Assembly: GCA_934271255.1 (NCBI GenBank)
Contig: CAKQQS010000002.1
Span: 185,055-249,054 of the forward strand
Reading direction: 5' to 3'
DNA from: an uncultured Clostridia bacterium
GTDB taxonomy: Bacteria; Bacillota; Clostridia; Christensenellales; Borkfalkiaceae
DNA length: 64,000 nt
The notes beneath the pieces were generated by a model. The model had not been told where the DNA came from and made no database searches. It was given only the letters and a program-made list of their open reading frames with translations. Each line of letters begins with the position of its first letter. Within the stretch, counting starts at the first letter, position 1. The position numbers and the translations under genes were made by a program. Of this stretch, positions 53,259 to 62,035 are shown piece by piece.

Positions 53259-53287
53259 TTGCATAAAATTGCAATGTGTAGTATATT
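53259..53287 (+). promoter_or_regulatory. tRNA cluster promoter
   Basis: TTGCAT (53259-53264), 17-base spacer, TATATT (53282-53287). The first tRNA begins 22 bases further on. Confidence 0.6.
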
Positions 53288-53309
53288 ATATAAGCAAGTT
53301 TTTGCTGAT

Positions 53310-53385
53310 GGGAGCATAGCTCAGCTGGGAGAGCATCTGCCTTACAAGCAGAGGGTCATAGGTTCGAGCCCTATTGTTCCCACCA
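53310..53385 (+). tRNA. tRNA-Val (TAC), copy 1
   Basis: 76 bases with encoded CCA. Acceptor GGGAGCA/TGTTCCC, D-arm GCTC/GAGC, anticodon loop CTTACAA (anticodon TAC), T-arm ATAGG-TTCGAGC-CCTAT. Complete cloverleaf. Confidence 0.97.
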
Positions 53386-53391
53386 TCATTT

Positions 53392-53467
53392 GTGGGAATA
53401 GCTCAGCTGGTAGAGCGTTACCTTGCCAAGGTAAATGTCGCGGGTCCGAATCCCGTTTCCCACTCCA
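53392..53467 (+). tRNA. tRNA-Gly (GCC), copy 1
   Basis: 76 bases with encoded CCA. Acceptor GTGGGAA/TTCCCAC, D-arm GCTC/GAGC, anticodon loop TTGCCAA (anticodon GCC). The T-loop reads TCCGAAT, so position 55 is C and not the usual T that becomes pseudouridine. Confidence 0.96.
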
Positions 53468-53479
53468 AAATACGTTTGC

Positions 53480-53566
53480 GCCGAGGTGGCGAAATAGGCA
53501 GACGCAAGGGACTTAAAATCCCTCGATGGCAACATCATATCGGTTCAAGTCCGATCCCCGGCACCA
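53480..53566 (+). tRNA. tRNA-Leu (TAA)
   Basis: 87 bases with encoded CCA and a class II variable arm (GATG/CATC). Anticodon loop CTTAAAA (anticodon TAA). Acceptor GCCGAGG/CCCCGGC has one A-C mismatch at the fifth pair. Confidence 0.95.
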
Positions 53567-53569
53567 TAG

Positions 53570-53600
53570 AACACGATGATGTTATCGTCGTGTTTATTTT
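53570..53600 (+). terminator. Terminator after first tRNA group
   Basis: 10-bp stem AACACGATGA/TCGTCGTGTT (53570-53579 with 53585-53594) with one wobble, then TATTTT. Confidence 0.75.
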
Positions 53601-53652
53601 ATCAAAACCCCTTTTATAGCGGTTTTTAATTTTTTTGCATATACTTTTTGAT

Positions 53653-53728
53653 GGGAGCATAGCTCAGCTGGGAGAGCATCTGCCTTACAAGCAGAGGGTC
53701 ATAGGTTCGAGCCCTATTGTTCCCACCA
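53653..53728 (+). tRNA. tRNA-Val (TAC), copy 2
   Basis: Identical in sequence to the tRNA-Val at 53310-53385. No clear new promoter is seen after the preceding terminator. Confidence 0.97.
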
Positions 53729-53734
53729 TCATTT

Positions 53735-53810
53735 GTGGGAATAGCTCAGCTGGTAGAGCGTTACCTTGCCAAGGTAAATGTCGCGGGTCCGAATCCCGTT
53801 TCCCACTCCA
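53735..53810 (+). tRNA. tRNA-Gly (GCC), copy 2
   Basis: Identical to the tRNA-Gly at 53392-53467, including the TCC in place of TTC in the T-loop. Confidence 0.96.
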
Positions 53811-53817
53811 AATTTGC

Positions 53818-53891
<74 letters not shown>

Positions 53892-53895
53892 TCTT

Positions 53896-53923
53896 AAAGC
53901 ACTTCGATCGAAGTGCTTTTTTT
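53896..53923 (+). terminator. Terminator after second tRNA group
   Basis: 10-bp stem AAAGCACTTC/GAAGTGCTTT (53896-53905 with 53910-53919) and a run of T. Confidence 0.88.
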
Positions 53924-53972
53924 ACACCCCCTTTTCCCTTACGGCAACAAATCAAACCGATTTTTCAAAAAC

Positions 53973-54006
53973 AAAAACTCTCGTTAAAAATCGACGAGAG
54001 TTTTTT
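53973..54006. terminator. Second hairpin, probably bidirectional terminator
   Basis: 8-bp stem ACTCTCGT/ACGAGAGT (53977-53984 with 53994-54001), A-run on the left and T6 on the right. It lies between the tRNA cluster and gapA. Confidence 0.7.
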
Positions 54007-54022
54007 ATTGATAATGCCGCGC

Positions 54023-54055
54023 AAAAAAACCGGGCAACGCAATTTACGTTGCCCG
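54023..54055 (-). terminator. gapA terminator
   Basis: 9-bp stem CGGGCAACG/CGTTGCCCG (54031-54039 with 54047-54055), T7 on the minus strand. Confidence 0.88.
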
Positions 54056-54065
54056 CATTTTTTAA

Positions 54066-55136
54066 TTATAATTCTGCGAAATACTTAATCGTTCTTACCA
54101 TTTGGCTGGTGTACGAGTTTTCGTTGTCGTACCAAGCAACGACTTGTACTTGATAAGTATCGTCGTCAATCTTGCTGACCATGGTTTGAGTGGAATCGAA
54201 CAACGAGCCGTATCTCATGCCGATTACGTCGGAAGAAACGATAGGATCTACGTTGTAGCCGAAAGATTCGTTCGAAGCCGCTTTCATTGCAGCGTTGATA
54301 CCGTCAACGGTAACGTCCTTGCCTTTAACGACAGCCGTCAAAATCGTGGTAGAACCGGTGGGAACGGGAACTCTTTGAGCGGAACCGATAAGTTTGCCGT
54401 TAAGTTCGGGAATAACCAAACCGATAGCCTTAGCCGCGCCCGTCGAGTTGGGAACGATGTTAGCCGCACCCGCTCTTGCTCTGCGAAGGTCGCCCTTTCT
54501 GTGAGGTCCGTCCAAAATCATTTGGTCGCCCGTGTAAGCGTGAATAGTGCTCATGATACCGGAAGCGATGGGAGCGTAGTCGTTAAGCGCCTTTGCCATA
54601 GGAGCAAGGCAGTTAGTCGTACAAGAAGCCGCCGAAATAACTTGATCGTCTTTCGTCAACGTCTTTTCGTTTACGCTGTAAACAATCGTTTTAAGGTCTT
54701 TGCCTGCGGGAGCGGAAATAACTACTTTCTTCGCGCCTGCGTTGATGTGAGCCATAGATTTTTCTTTGGAGCAATAGAAACCCGTACATTCGAGAACTAC
54801 GTCTACTCCGATTACGCCCCAAGGAAGATCCTGAGCCTTAGGCATAGCGTAAATGGTGATTTCCTTGCCGTCAACGGTGATAGAACCGGGAAGTTTTACA
54901 GTCTTTCCGTCTTCTTCGTAAACGGGTTCTTTGGAAGTTACGGTATGAAGATTTTCACCGATCTTTCCGCAATAGCCGCCCTGAGCGGTATCGTATTTGA
55001 GAAGATCCGCAAGCATTGCGGGGCTCGTCAAATCGTTGATTGCTACAACTTCATAGCCCTTAGCGCCAAACATTTGTCTGAATGCTAAACGACCGATACG
55101 GCCGAAACCGTTAATTGCTACTCTTACGTTAGACAT
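54066..55136 (-). CDS. gapA: Glyceraldehyde-3-phosphate dehydrogenase
   Basis: Glycolytic NAD enzyme. 356 residues, slightly longer than the usual 330-340. NAD site VAINGFGRIGRLAFR, catalytic Cys in SAASCTTNCLAP, RVPVPTGS and WYDNENSYTSQM at the end. Strong AAGGAG ribosome site and consensus promoter; transcribed alone. Codon choice is cleaner and more GC-rich than in its neighbours, as expected for a highly expressed gene. Confidence 0.97.
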   Translation of the reverse strand: MSNVRVAINGFGRIGRLAFRQMFGAKGYEVVAINDLTSPAMLADLLKYDTAQGGYCGKIGENLHTVTSKEPVYEEDGKTVKLPGSITVDGKEITIYAMPKAQDLPWGVIGVDVVLECTGFYCSKEKSMAHINAGAKKVVISAPAGKDLKTIVYSVNEKTLTKDDQVISAASCTTNCLAPMAKALNDYAPIASGIMSTIHAYTGDQMILDGPHRKGDLRRARAGAANIVPNSTGAAKAIGLVIPELNGKLIGSAQRVPVPTGSTTILTAVVKGKDVTVDGINAAMKAASNESFGYNVDPIVSSDVIGMRYGSLFDSTQTMVSKIDDDTYQVQVVAWYDNENSYTSQMVRTIKYFAEL

Positions 55137-55180
55137 ATTAAAATATCTCCTTATATAAAAATATATTTTTTACCTTGTAT

Positions 55181-55209
55181 ATTATATTATCTTTGGCACG
55201 GTATGTCAA
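55181..55209 (-). promoter_or_regulatory. gapA promoter
   Basis: Minus strand: TTGACA (55204-55209), 17-base spacer, TATAAT (55181-55186). Perfect sigma-A consensus with a leader of about 40 bases. Confidence 0.9.
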
Positions 55210-55214
55210 ATATT

Positions 55215-56330
55215 TTACTTCAATTTTTCGGGATTTAACCCTTTTAATTCGTCAAGAACGAATAGTCCGTCCTTTCTTATCAACGTATCGTCAAACCATA
55301 TCTCTCCGCCACCGAATTCGGGCGTCATTATAAGCACCAAATCCCAGTGAATCGCGCTTTGATTACCGTTTGAACAATCTTCGTAACAGCAACCCGGCGT
55401 AAAGTGAATAGACCCCGCGATTTTTTCGTCGAACAAGATATCGCCCATGGGTTTGGTAACGTACGGATTGACGCCGATAGCGAACTCGCCGACGTATCTG
55501 GCCCCTTCGTCGGTATCGAAAATCGCGTTGATTTTATCGGGATAGTTGCCCGTAGCGTTGACGATTTTACCGTCTTTGAATTCAAGCGACACGTTTTCAA
55601 ACTTGATACCGTTTTCAATCGACGGCGCGTTATACGTTATTTTTCCGTTGACGCTGTTTTTAACGGGCGCGGAATAAACTTCGCCGTCGGGAATATTGCA
55701 CTGCCCCGAACACTTTACCGCGCCTATGCCTTTAATAGAAAAGGTCAAATCCGTATCTTTCGCAACGAGCCTTACTTTGTCCGTTTTGTCCATCAACGCT
55801 TTAAGATTGTCCATCGCCTTGTCCATTTTAGCGTAATCTAAATTGCATACGTTAAAATAGTAATCTTCAAACGCGTCGGTCGACATACCGCAAAGTTGCG
55901 CCATGCCTTGATTCGGGTATCTCAAAATAACCCATTTGGTGCCTTCTACTCTCAATTTGTGATGAACGGGATACGCGTAGTACTTAGACTCCAAAGCCGC
56001 CTGCTCGTCGCCTATATCGGAAAGTTCGTAACTGTTGTCCCCGCCGCGTATACCGATATACGCGTCCATCTCTTCCATACGATACGCGTCGTACTTTGCG
56101 CGGAGTTCCGTACCTTCCTTAGTCGCGCCCTTTAACAGTTCTCTCGTAACTCTGTTGTCGAAAAGTTCGACGAACGGATACCCGCCTACCGCGTATACTT
56201 CTTTAATAAGCGCGTTTACGAGCATATAATCGACGCCTTTCGCTTCGATTAAGATTTTTTCGCCTTTCTTTAAGGCTACCGAATAATTTATAAGATTTTT
56301 TGCCAAAGTTTCTATTCTGGGATCTTTCAT
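55215..56330 (-). CDS. M29-family aminopeptidase
   Basis: 371 residues from ATG 56328-56330, with AAAGGA upstream; the frame is open 13 codons further into the promoter. N-terminal domain with AKNLINYSVALKKGEKILIEA, typical of thermophilic aminopeptidase T/AmpS. Metal ligands are inferred in GEFAIGVNP (Glu), HFTPG (His) and IHWDLVLIM (His, Asp). Cytosolic peptide turnover. A TATAAT box (56358-56363) with a weak -35 lies upstream, divergent from fba. Confidence 0.92.
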   Translation of the reverse strand: MKDPRIETLAKNLINYSVALKKGEKILIEAKGVDYMLVNALIKEVYAVGGYPFVELFDNRVTRELLKGATKEGTELRAKYDAYRMEEMDAYIGIRGGDNSYELSDIGDEQAALESKYYAYPVHHKLRVEGTKWVILRYPNQGMAQLCGMSTDAFEDYYFNVCNLDYAKMDKAMDNLKALMDKTDKVRLVAKDTDLTFSIKGIGAVKCSGQCNIPDGEVYSAPVKNSVNGKITYNAPSIENGIKFENVSLEFKDGKIVNATGNYPDKINAIFDTDEGARYVGEFAIGVNPYVTKPMGDILFDEKIAGSIHFTPGCCYEDCSNGNQSAIHWDLVLIMTPEFGGGEIWFDDTLIRKDGLFVLDELKGLNPEKLK

Positions 56331-56403
56331 AGTAATTATTTCCTTTGTTTTTTTATAATTATACAACATATTTTTAAAAAACGAAAGTATTTAATACAAG
56401 TAT

Positions 56404-56432
56404 TTGCAAAATGAAACGAAATGGTATATAAT
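56404..56432 (+). promoter_or_regulatory. fba promoter
   Basis: TTGCAA (56404-56409), 17-base spacer, TATAAT (56427-56432), about 32 bases before the ATG at 56464. Confidence 0.8.
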
Positions 56433-56463
56433 ATTGTCAGACAAAAAAATCGGAGGACTGTTT

Positions 56464-57411
56464 ATGCCATTAGTAACAACTAAAAAAATGTTTGAAAACG
56501 CATATCGTAACGGCTACGCTATCGGCGCATTTAACGTAAACAACATGGAAACAATTCAAGGTATCGTAAACGCGGGCGTCGCTCAAAACGCACCGCTCAT
56601 TTTACAAGTTTCGTCGGGCGCGAGAAAATACGCTAACCCCACTTATCTTAAAAATCTCGTAACCGCCGCAGTCGAAACGTCGGGACTTCCCATCGCGCTT
56701 CATCTGGATCACGGCGATTCGTTTGAACTTTGCAAAAGTTGTATCGACAACGGGTTTACTTCCGTTATGATAGACGCTTCCAAATACTCGTTTGAAGACA
56801 ACATTAAAATCACAAAACAAGTGGTTGAATACGCTCACGATCACGGCGTAGTCGTCGAAGCGGAACTCGGCAAACTTGCGGGCGTTGAAGACAAGGTTTG
56901 CGTTTCCGACGAAGACGCTCAATTCACCAACCCCGACGAAGTTTACGAATTTGCAACGAAAACGGGTATCGACTCGCTTGCAATCGCAATCGGCACGAGC
57001 CACGGCGCGTATAAGTTTAAACCCGGTCAGAAACCCAGACTTCGTTTCGATATTCTTGAAGAAGTCGCAAAGAAATTGCCCGGTTTCCCCATAGTTTTGC
57101 ACGGCGCGTCGTCCGTTCCGCAAGACCTTGCTAAAATCATAAACACTTACGGCGGGCAAATGCCGGACGCAATCGGTATTCCCGAAAACATGCTCCGTAA
57201 AGCGGCGACGATGGCGGTTTGTAAAATCAATATCGACTCCGACCTTCGTATGGCTTGCACGGCGGCGATAAGACAACATTTAGTCGATCACCCCGACCAT
57301 TTCGATCCCCGTCAATATCTGGGCGACGCAAGACTTGCCGTTCAAAAACTCGTCGAGCATAAACTCGTAGAAGTTCTGGGTTGCGCAGGCAAAGCCCCCG
57401 AATGTATGTAA
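56464..57411 (+). CDS. fba: Fructose-1,6-bisphosphate aldolase, class II
   Basis: Zinc aldolase of glycolysis/gluconeogenesis. 315 residues from ATG 56464, with GGAGG eight bases upstream. GYAIGAFNVNNMET at the start, metal and catalytic site ALHLDHGDSFE, VEAELGKLAGVED, GTSHGAYK and VLHGASSVP, then KINIDSDLRMA. Well-expressed single gene with its own terminator; Gap and Fbp are also in the window. Confidence 0.96.
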   Translation: MPLVTTKKMFENAYRNGYAIGAFNVNNMETIQGIVNAGVAQNAPLILQVSSGARKYANPTYLKNLVTAAVETSGLPIALHLDHGDSFELCKSCIDNGFTSVMIDASKYSFEDNIKITKQVVEYAHDHGVVVEAELGKLAGVEDKVCVSDEDAQFTNPDEVYEFATKTGIDSLAIAIGTSHGAYKFKPGQKPRLRFDILEEVAKKLPGFPIVLHGASSVPQDLAKIINTYGGQMPDAIGIPENMLRKAATMAVCKINIDSDLRMACTAAIRQHLVDHPDHFDPRQYLGDARLAVQKLVEHKLVEVLGCAGKAPECM

Positions 57412-57431
57412 TTTAATTTCATATACGAATA

Positions 57432-57467
57432 AAGCGTTTGGATTTTAAGTCCGAACGCTTTTTGTTT
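57432..57467 (+). terminator. fba terminator
   Basis: 12-bp stem with one wobble pair (57432-57443 with 57451-57462), then TTTTTGTTTT. Confidence 0.88.
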
Positions 57468-57480
57468 TGTGAAAAACGTA

Positions 57481-57508
57481 ACGCCCGTAGCGATTTTGCT
57501 ACGGGCGT
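57481..57508 (-). terminator. Terminator of AWF-protein operon
   Basis: 11-bp stem ACGCCCGTAGC/GCTACGGGCGT (57481-57491 with 57498-57508), six-base loop, T-rich on the minus strand shortly after. Confidence 0.8.
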
Positions 57509-57522
57509 TAAAATAATTTAAT

Positions 57523-60500
57523 CTAAGGTTGATATTGTATTTCCGACGCGGCGCCGACTCTCGGTATCGTAAACGACGCCATAGACTTCCAGTACTCTCG
57601 CCCCGCGGTGGTTTTTATTATCTGCCCCGTGTTGTCGACGTTCGTATACACCACTTGATACGCGTACAAAAAGTCGTTGGTAATATCTCGGTCATCGTCG
57701 CACAAAAAGACGTCTAGTTGCAAATCGGTGTCGGATTTGTTGATAATCGTTATTTCGTAAAGTCCGTTTGAATATTCGCTTTCGGCAGGCGTTTTAATAA
57801 ACCGTACTTGTACCGAAAAAGAGTTTACGTCCGTTCCTGCGGGAGCGTTTATCGCGAAAAGCAACACGGAGAACTTATCGACGCCAAGCAAGTCGGGAGC
57901 GTCGCGGTATTCCGCTTTAAAAGAGTTGGTTACTTCGTTACCGTCCGAACTGATAATACCGCTGATAGCGTCGCCGCCGTTCGTGCCGATATCCAGATAC
58001 ATAAGGTACGCGCCCGTCTTTTCTTTAACGGAACCTAAACAAAACTCGCCTTTGTTTACGGGTATTTCAAAATAGAAAATCCTTGTTCCTTGTTTATTAA
58101 AGCCAGGATTCTTTATCCACTCGGTATTGAAAACGGAAGTATAGCCCGCAGGCAAAGAACTACCCGCCACAGGGACGACAAAACCGTCGCCGTAAGTACC
58201 GTCGGTATACTTGTAATAATATTTCGACGCGCCCGACGTGTCGCCGTTCAACGCGTAAACTTCGCTTATTTCTTTTATGTCGACAATTTTTTGATTTTCG
58301 TTACGGAACACCTGATGTAAAGAGAAAAACGTGTTGTTTTTTTCAAAATAGTCCCCCGCAAAGAACGTAATAGCGCCGCGCTCTACCAGATGGAAGTTCA
58401 CGCTGTCCATAGGCATTTCGTAATCATCGTATTCTTTGCCAAGAACGACCGCTTTCTTCGCTTTTACTAAATAATCTTTGGAAATCTCGGCGTCCATGAA
58501 ATGTAGTCCGTATACTCTGTTGGAGTTTTTAAGCGTTTCGCCGAGTTGTTTCTTCGCTTCTTCGTATATAGGCGAAGAATCTGTTTTTTCACGTATTCCC
58601 GTGGCGTCTACCGTGAATATTTTCTTAAAATTATTGTTTGAGTATGAAGTGCTTACGTTGCTTATCGGGAAATACGAAATACGAATATCGCCGTAGGCTT
58701 TTTGATCTTCGGGAGTGATGTCATTATTAGAATCTTCCAAACGCGAACCGCTTATTACGTAACCCGTGTTTAAAAGAGAAACTCTGTACGGATCGTTTGC
58801 GTCGTACCAACCTTTCGTCGTATCGTAACTGTCGATAACGTTACCGTTTTTATCAACGGTAGTCGCTTCGGCGATTCTTAACGGAAAATACGTCTGATAA
58901 CCGCCGTCAACCGTTTTAACGTCTTTGACGACTACGACTTCCGTCGTCTGCTCGGCGGACGAACCGTTCATTTCTATCAGTTCAGTTTCCGTACTTACCG
59001 TAACTGCCGTAGGAGTAAGTTGCTTTTTTGTAAAAGTAAGCGTAACACCGTTTCTATCAGCTGTCCACCCGCTCGAATACGTAAGATACCTGCTATTAGC
59101 AGATAAATTGCCGTTAGAGTTTTGCCACGACATGGGAGAAGTAGATATATTTAATTTATAAGAAACAAATATCCAACCGCTTCGCTCAATCGTCAAATAT
59201 TTATTCGTGCCTTTTGCCCTGATCGTTCCCGACGGATAGTTGCTACCCGATTCTGAAAACTTCCACAAAGTAGCGTTGCCGCTGTTTCCGTTTGTTACGC
59301 CGTCTTGCTTTTCGTTGATATTAAGGTAATTAATACCGTATGAAATCGTATAATACAAACCGCAATCGACGATTTTCCAACCGTTGTCGTACATTAAATA
59401 ATAATCGGTGTCGCCCGCCTTTAAATACCCTTGCGTAGTTTTTACCCAGTTTGTCGCCGCGTTCGCAAAAGAACCGTCCTTTTGACCGAGATAATATAGC
59501 GTGCCGTTGTAATAATAGGTTATGTACCCTTGATTTTCGTTTGAGAAAAAGAAGTGCGTTGCTTCGTTTTTGTTAGTAGTTTCGGTAAAAGAGTCGGCGC
59601 CCGCAACTTTAAGATATTTTCCGTTTCCGTTGCTTATTATTTGATAATTATGCTGATATTGATTAGGAGCGATTAAAAGACAAAGGCACCATTGATTGTC
59701 CGAATTAAGCCCGAGATAATATTTAGAGCCGTCGATAATCGTATATAAGCCGTTTCCGTCGAAAGCCCAGACGGTGGTAGCCGTTTCGGAAATAAAGACG
59801 CCCGACGAACCGTTTGCTCCGAGATAATATTGATCGTACCGTTCGTTTTTATTGTAATAAGCGTACATACGCCCGTCCGATTCATGCACCCATTTAGACG
59901 AATTGTCTTTATCGGTCGAAGATACACTGCCGTCAGCAACGGCAAGATAACGCCCGCCGCAACTTATATAAAAAGCGTCTTGTTCATCGGTAGTAACGGT
60001 GTACGTAATAACGGTTTTGGGCATACGCGAACCTTCGCCGTACATACACATATAATCACCATTAGTGTTTGATTCATGAATATAATAGTATTTACCCGCG
60101 TAGTCGGTTGTGTAATAATCATACTTTACAGGTATCGTCGTGCCATACCATGAGTCTGTGGTTGTTCTGAAATTGATGTTGTCCCAAGAGCCTTCGTAGA
60201 CGTGGGTTTCGCCCGTGTTTTCGTTGATAACGACCGTTTCGGAACTCAGATACGTTTCGGGTACCGTCGTATTATTCAATATATTGTTTAAACGGGTGTG
60301 CATTTGTTTCATGTCCATGCTACCGCCAAAACCCGCGTTGTCGCCTTGCGTGCGTTGCGTGGCTATCAGTTCGCCGAGCGTGTTTACTTCGTTGCCCTGA
60401 GCGTCTTCGACGTGCCCGAAATAACCGTATTTACAGTTTGCGGCGTTGCCGCCCGTGATTATGCAGTCGTTGACGTACACGTCCGTTACGTCCGCGCCCG

Positions 60501-61254
60501 TGATTATATGCCCCGCGATATAGCCTACGAACGCCTGATTGTCGTGGGGTTTGTGTTCGGTGGTTAAAGCGGCGTCGACTTGTTGATAAATGCTCGAACC
60601 GTCTACGCCCGTTAAGTCAATCGAATAGTTAGACGTGTATAAGTTTTTAACTTTTGCTATGCTCGATACGTAACCGAAAAGACCTACGTCGGGAGTTTTG
60701 TATTCTACGCCGTTTAAGGAAGTTACGCCGATTATTTTAAGGTTTTGCAAAGTCAGTCCGCTGCCGTCGAACGTTGCCTGAAACGGTTTTTGCGCGGAAC
60801 CTATCGGTAAAAGTCCGTTACCGAACGCGCCGTTGCAGTAAGATTTTAAGTTTAAACAGCCGTTCGGGTCGGCTTGATTGTTCGACGTGCCGTTGTCGTC
60901 GTAATAGAATACCTGATACCCGTTGCCGTCGTCTACATTGTCAAGGTTTAAATCTTTACTGCCGAGTCTGAAAAACAACGATCCGTCGATGAACTTCGCG
61001 CCGTCTTTAAAGTCGGGGTTCAACTGGTAAAGCATTACAAGGTTATAGTAATGCACGGGACGGGTAATCTCATAGGGATTTGCTTCCGTTCCGTCGCCTT
61101 TATGAAAATATTGTTTCAAAATACCGCCGCTGCTTTCGTTGACGCCGATACTTTTACCTTTTGTAAACCATGCGAAAGTTACTACCGTACTCATTGCAAA
61201 CAGTACGATAATCAACAAACTCGCAATAATCGATAAAAGGAATCTTTTTTTCAT
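57523..61254 (-). CDS. Large AWF-motif exported protein with GLUG-like and trefoil-like repeats
   Basis: 1243 residues. N-terminal hydrophobic helix (5-27) ends in FAWFTKG, the mark of TasA/camelysin/SipW-dependent exported proteins. Residues 55-80 (GTEANPYEITRPVHYYNL) and 155-275 resemble GLUG repeat regions (ATFDGSGLTLQNLKI, VGLFGYVSSIAKVKNL). Residues about 425-745 hold at least six repeats of about 40 residues built on YYLG or KYL with a later W.F, similar to ricin/fascin beta-trefoil folds. The last 500 residues match nothing I know. No LPxTG or C-terminal anchor. It follows the 245-residue AWF protein by one base with AAGGGG as ribosome site, and both lie behind the c-di-GMP riboswitch. 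A secreted matrix or adhesive role is inferred. Confidence 0.75.
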   Translation of the reverse strand: MKKRFLLSIIASLLIIVLFAMSTVVTFAWFTKGKSIGVNESSGGILKQYFHKGDGTEANPYEITRPVHYYNLVMLYQLNPDFKDGAKFIDGSLFFRLGSKDLNLDNVDDGNGYQVFYYDDNGTSNNQADPNGCLNLKSYCNGAFGNGLLPIGSAQKPFQATFDGSGLTLQNLKIIGVTSLNGVEYKTPDVGLFGYVSSIAKVKNLYTSNYSIDLTGVDGSSIYQQVDAALTTEHKPHDNQAFVGYIAGHIITGADVTDVYVNDCIITGGNAANCKYGYFGHVEDAQGNEVNTLGELIATQRTQGDNAGFGGSMDMKQMHTRLNNILNNTTVPETYLSSETVVINENTGETHVYEGSWDNINFRTTTDSWYGTTIPVKYDYYTTDYAGKYYYIHESNTNGDYMCMYGEGSRMPKTVITYTVTTDEQDAFYISCGGRYLAVADGSVSSTDKDNSSKWVHESDGRMYAYYNKNERYDQYYLGANGSSGVFISETATTVWAFDGNGLYTIIDGSKYYLGLNSDNQWCLCLLIAPNQYQHNYQIISNGNGKYLKVAGADSFTETTNKNEATHFFFSNENQGYITYYYNGTLYYLGQKDGSFANAATNWVKTTQGYLKAGDTDYYLMYDNGWKIVDCGLYYTISYGINYLNINEKQDGVTNGNSGNATLWKFSESGSNYPSGTIRAKGTNKYLTIERSGWIFVSYKLNISTSPMSWQNSNGNLSANSRYLTYSSGWTADRNGVTLTFTKKQLTPTAVTVSTETELIEMNGSSAEQTTEVVVVKDVKTVDGGYQTYFPLRIAEATTVDKNGNVIDSYDTTKGWYDANDPYRVSLLNTGYVISGSRLEDSNNDITPEDQKAYGDIRISYFPISNVSTSYSNNNFKKIFTVDATGIREKTDSSPIYEEAKKQLGETLKNSNRVYGLHFMDAEISKDYLVKAKKAVVLGKEYDDYEMPMDSVNFHLVERGAITFFAGDYFEKNNTFFSLHQVFRNENQKIVDIKEISEVYALNGDTSGASKYYYKYTDGTYGDGFVVPVAGSSLPAGYTSVFNTEWIKNPGFNKQGTRIFYFEIPVNKGEFCLGSVKEKTGAYLMYLDIGTNGGDAISGIISSDGNEVTNSFKAEYRDAPDLLGVDKFSVLLFAINAPAGTDVNSFSVQVRFIKTPAESEYSNGLYEITIINKSDTDLQLDVFLCDDDRDITNDFLYAYQVVYTNVDNTGQIIKTTAGREYWKSMASFTIPRVGAASEIQYQP

Positions 61255-61255
61255 G

Positions 61256-61993
61256 TTATGCCCCTTGATTTTTGTATATCATAACGGAGTTTAAGTCCCC
61301 GAGTTGACCGTCGAAAAGTTCTTCGGTAGTTCCGTCGAATTGAGTGCCCGTATCGTCTATAAGCGACGGGCTGTAATCAAGTATTACGTAAAGCGATTTG
61401 CCGTCCGCCCACGTTACGTCGTTGCTGTGTATTTGCGTCGTTTTGACGTGCGACGCGCCTTCGGCTTTTCTGAACGTATATTCCGTCGTATCTTTTAGTC
61501 CGTTTACTACGTTAGAGTAAACTTGCAAAGGAGTCGCGCCGATATTCGAGTCGAGCGCGCCAACTCTATACCCGACTACGTCGGACAAGTGGTCCATTGT
61601 CGGCGTACCGTCAACGCAACTAAACGTCAATCCCAAAGTTTCGCCCGCCGTAATCGACGATAGGTCGATTTTTATTATAATGGCGTTCGTTTTGTTTCGT
61701 TCGGTGAATATTTTGTCGTAAATCAACATTGAAAGGTTTATCGATTCATTGTCGGTTATCGTTGTTTCGATTACGTCGTTACGGAAATCGTTATATTTGT
61801 AAACGGTAATATTTTCTATCACCAAACTTTCTTTGCCGACAGTTATGTGCATACCACTACCCGTAACCTTATCGTTTTTAGCAAACCAAGCGAGCGAAAA
61901 GTTGACAAGGGCAAGCACGAGAATTACCCCCGTTACCGCTACGGAGAAAAACGATAATATTATTTTTTTGTTTTTTAATATTTTATTATTCAT
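61256..61993 (-). CDS. TasA/camelysin-like AWF-motif exported protein
   Basis: 245 residues. Basic N-terminus, hydrophobic helix (about 11-34) and SLAWFAKNDKVTGSGMHITV. This SipW-type signal plus AWF start is typical of TasA, CalY and related fibre-forming proteins; the mature part is about 200 residues and beta-rich by appearance. No cell-wall anchor. First gene of the two-gene unit, right after the riboswitch expression platform. No SipW-like peptidase is in the window. Fibre formation is inference from the family features. Confidence 0.7.
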   Translation of the reverse strand: MNNKILKNKKIILSFFSVAVTGVILVLALVNFSLAWFAKNDKVTGSGMHITVGKESLVIENITVYKYNDFRNDVIETTITDNESINLSMLIYDKIFTERNKTNAIIIKIDLSSITAGETLGLTFSCVDGTPTMDHLSDVVGYRVGALDSNIGATPLQVYSNVVNGLKDTTEYTFRKAEGASHVKTTQIHSNDVTWADGKSLYVILDYSPSLIDDTGTQFDGTTEELFDGQLGDLNSVMIYKNQGA

Positions 61994-62035
61994 CTTTTCT
62001 CGTTTCCGTTTCGCTCAAAAAAAATTGCGTTATAA

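Larger units (their letters stand above)
53306..53469 (+). repeat. tRNA-Val/tRNA-Gly block, copy 1
   Basis: 164 bases identical to 53649-53812 (offset 343). The block runs from 4 bases before tRNA-Val to 2 bases after tRNA-Gly and includes the spacer between them. Confidence 0.97.
53649..53812 (+). repeat. tRNA-Val/tRNA-Gly block, copy 2
   Basis: Exact second copy of 53306-53469. Flanking sequences differ on both sides, which sets the limits of the duplication. Confidence 0.97.

Noticed and set aside
53306..53812. CRISPR-like or mobile-element repeat
   Set aside because: The repeat consists of two tRNA genes with their spacer; there are only two copies, no terminal inverted repeats and no transposase or integrase nearby.
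54102..55088. Long plus-strand open frame (328 codons) opposite gapA
   Set aside because: It is the exact antisense of a strongly supported gapA gene, has no ribosome site or promoter, and its translation is rich in Arg, Ser and Val without domain features.
56602..57279. Minus-strand open frame opposite fba (225 codons)
   Set aside because: Antisense shadow of fba caused by codon bias; no start signals and no recognisable protein features.
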